Origin: an uncultured Alphaproteobacteria bacterium
GTDB lineage: Bacteria > Pseudomonadota > Alphaproteobacteria > RF32 > CAG-239
Assembly: GCA_946618745.1 (NCBI GenBank)
Contig: CAMOLN010000006.1
Location: 1-14,410, forward strand
Direction of reading: 5' to 3'
DNA: 14,410 bases
The notes below the pieces were generated by a model that searched no databases, had not been told where the DNA came from, and saw only the letters and a program-made list of their open reading frames with translations. The position numbers were made by a program, and so were the translations under genes. Of this stretch, positions 14,071-14,410 are shown piece after piece. The first letter of the stretch is position 1; the number at the start of each line of letters is the position of its first letter.

Positions 14071-14410
14071 TTAACCGTTCCAAACCGCATTTTTTACATT
14101 TTCTTCCAAAAATTTTTTATGTTCTTCTTCAAAATCCTCTTTTATATTAAAAACTCTCGGTTCTCTGTATTTTCTCTCTCCGATATTTTCATTACCATTT
14201 AAAATATGCTGATTTCTTTCTCCGTTAAACAACAATGTCGGCTCTTTTCCTCCCAAAAGTTCCAAATAAACTTCTGCTAAAAGTTGTGCATCCAACAAAG
14301 CTCCGTGATAAGTTCTGGCACTGTTGTCAATATTAAAACGTTTACATAAAGCATCCAAATTATTATGTCTGCCCGGATATAATCTTTTAGCTATCTCTAA
14401 GGTATCAACA
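14071..14410 (-). CDS. dnaQ: DNA polymerase III epsilon subunit, C-terminal part (5' end outside window)
   Basis: The frame is open to the right edge, giving 112 residues of the proofreading 3'-5' exonuclease subunit. The visible part begins [25 protein letters not shown] and contains [22 protein letters not shown]. This is the ExoIII motif with the catalytic histidine and the last metal-binding aspartate of the DEDDh family. The remaining 60 or so residues, rich in charged and asparagine residues, correspond to the C-terminal tail that binds the alpha subunit. Exo I and Exo II motifs lie beyond base 14410. An internal TTG near 14358 is not the start, because the conserved motif continues upstream of it. 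Confidence 0.95.
   Translation of the reverse strand, partial: VDTLEIAKRLYPGRHNNLDALCKRFNIDNSARTYHGALLDAQLLAEVYLELLGGKEPTLLFNGERNQHILNGNENIGERKYREPRVFNIKEDFEEEHKKFLEENVKNAVWNG

Noticed and set aside
1..14410. CRISPR arrays, tRNA/rRNA genes, transposases, integrases, att sites and toxin-antitoxin pairs
   Set aside because: Looked for on both strands; no direct-repeat array, cloverleaf, transposase motif or paired small toxin genes were found.

Overview
This AT-rich window most likely comes from an alphaproteobacterium. GapR (nucleoid protein, formerly DUF2312) and FliX (flagellar assembly regulator) are both essentially alphaproteobacterial families. A pilin with a MVEMLGVL-type N-terminus sits beside them. 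Low G+C, short intergenic gaps and abutting 3' ends point to a compact genome, perhaps a host- or gut-associated lineage; that last point is inference.

Left part (1-2309): a long reverse-strand reading frame enters from beyond the left edge. It looks like a GH15/phosphorylase-kinase-type (alpha/alpha)6 protein and is divergent from a LysR-type regulator across about 200 bp. tolB (reverse) follows on its own, without the rest of the tol-pal cluster, and is divergent from an orphan periplasmic branched-chain-amino-acid-type binding lipoprotein. Five bases after that lipoprotein comes ruvX (YqgF).

Centre (5289-9788): a tight reverse-strand operon reads pyk, deoB, pgeF, then an AmpD/AmiD-type amidase. 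Spacings are 11 bp, a 4-bp ATGA overlap, and 2 bp. It links lower glycolysis, ribose-1-phosphate recovery, a FAMIN/YfiH-family enzyme and peptidoglycan amide hydrolysis. The PgeF copy lacks the first histidine of its metal site. The amidase gene ends inside ruvX on the opposite strand. pyk is divergent from gapR, and their predicted -35 boxes occupy the same bases. A bidirectional terminator separates gapR from the next reverse operon.

Right part (9825-14410): a type IVb-like prepilin and a TTG-started fliX form a two-gene operon. A run of small exported proteins follows: an outer-membrane beta-barrel, a cysteine-rich lipoprotein, an unknown secreted protein, and a secreted HEQTH (zinc-protease-like) protein. 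Last come a HAD pyrimidine-5'-nucleotidase-type phosphatase with a GTG start and the C-terminal part of dnaQ, cut by the right edge.

No rRNA, tRNA, CRISPR array, transposase or integrase is visible. No intergenic gap exceeds about 210 bp. I do not see a clear new defence or mobile system. The best leads are the altered PgeF in its operon, the GH15-like/LysR pair, the pilin-fliX pairing and the exported-protein cluster.
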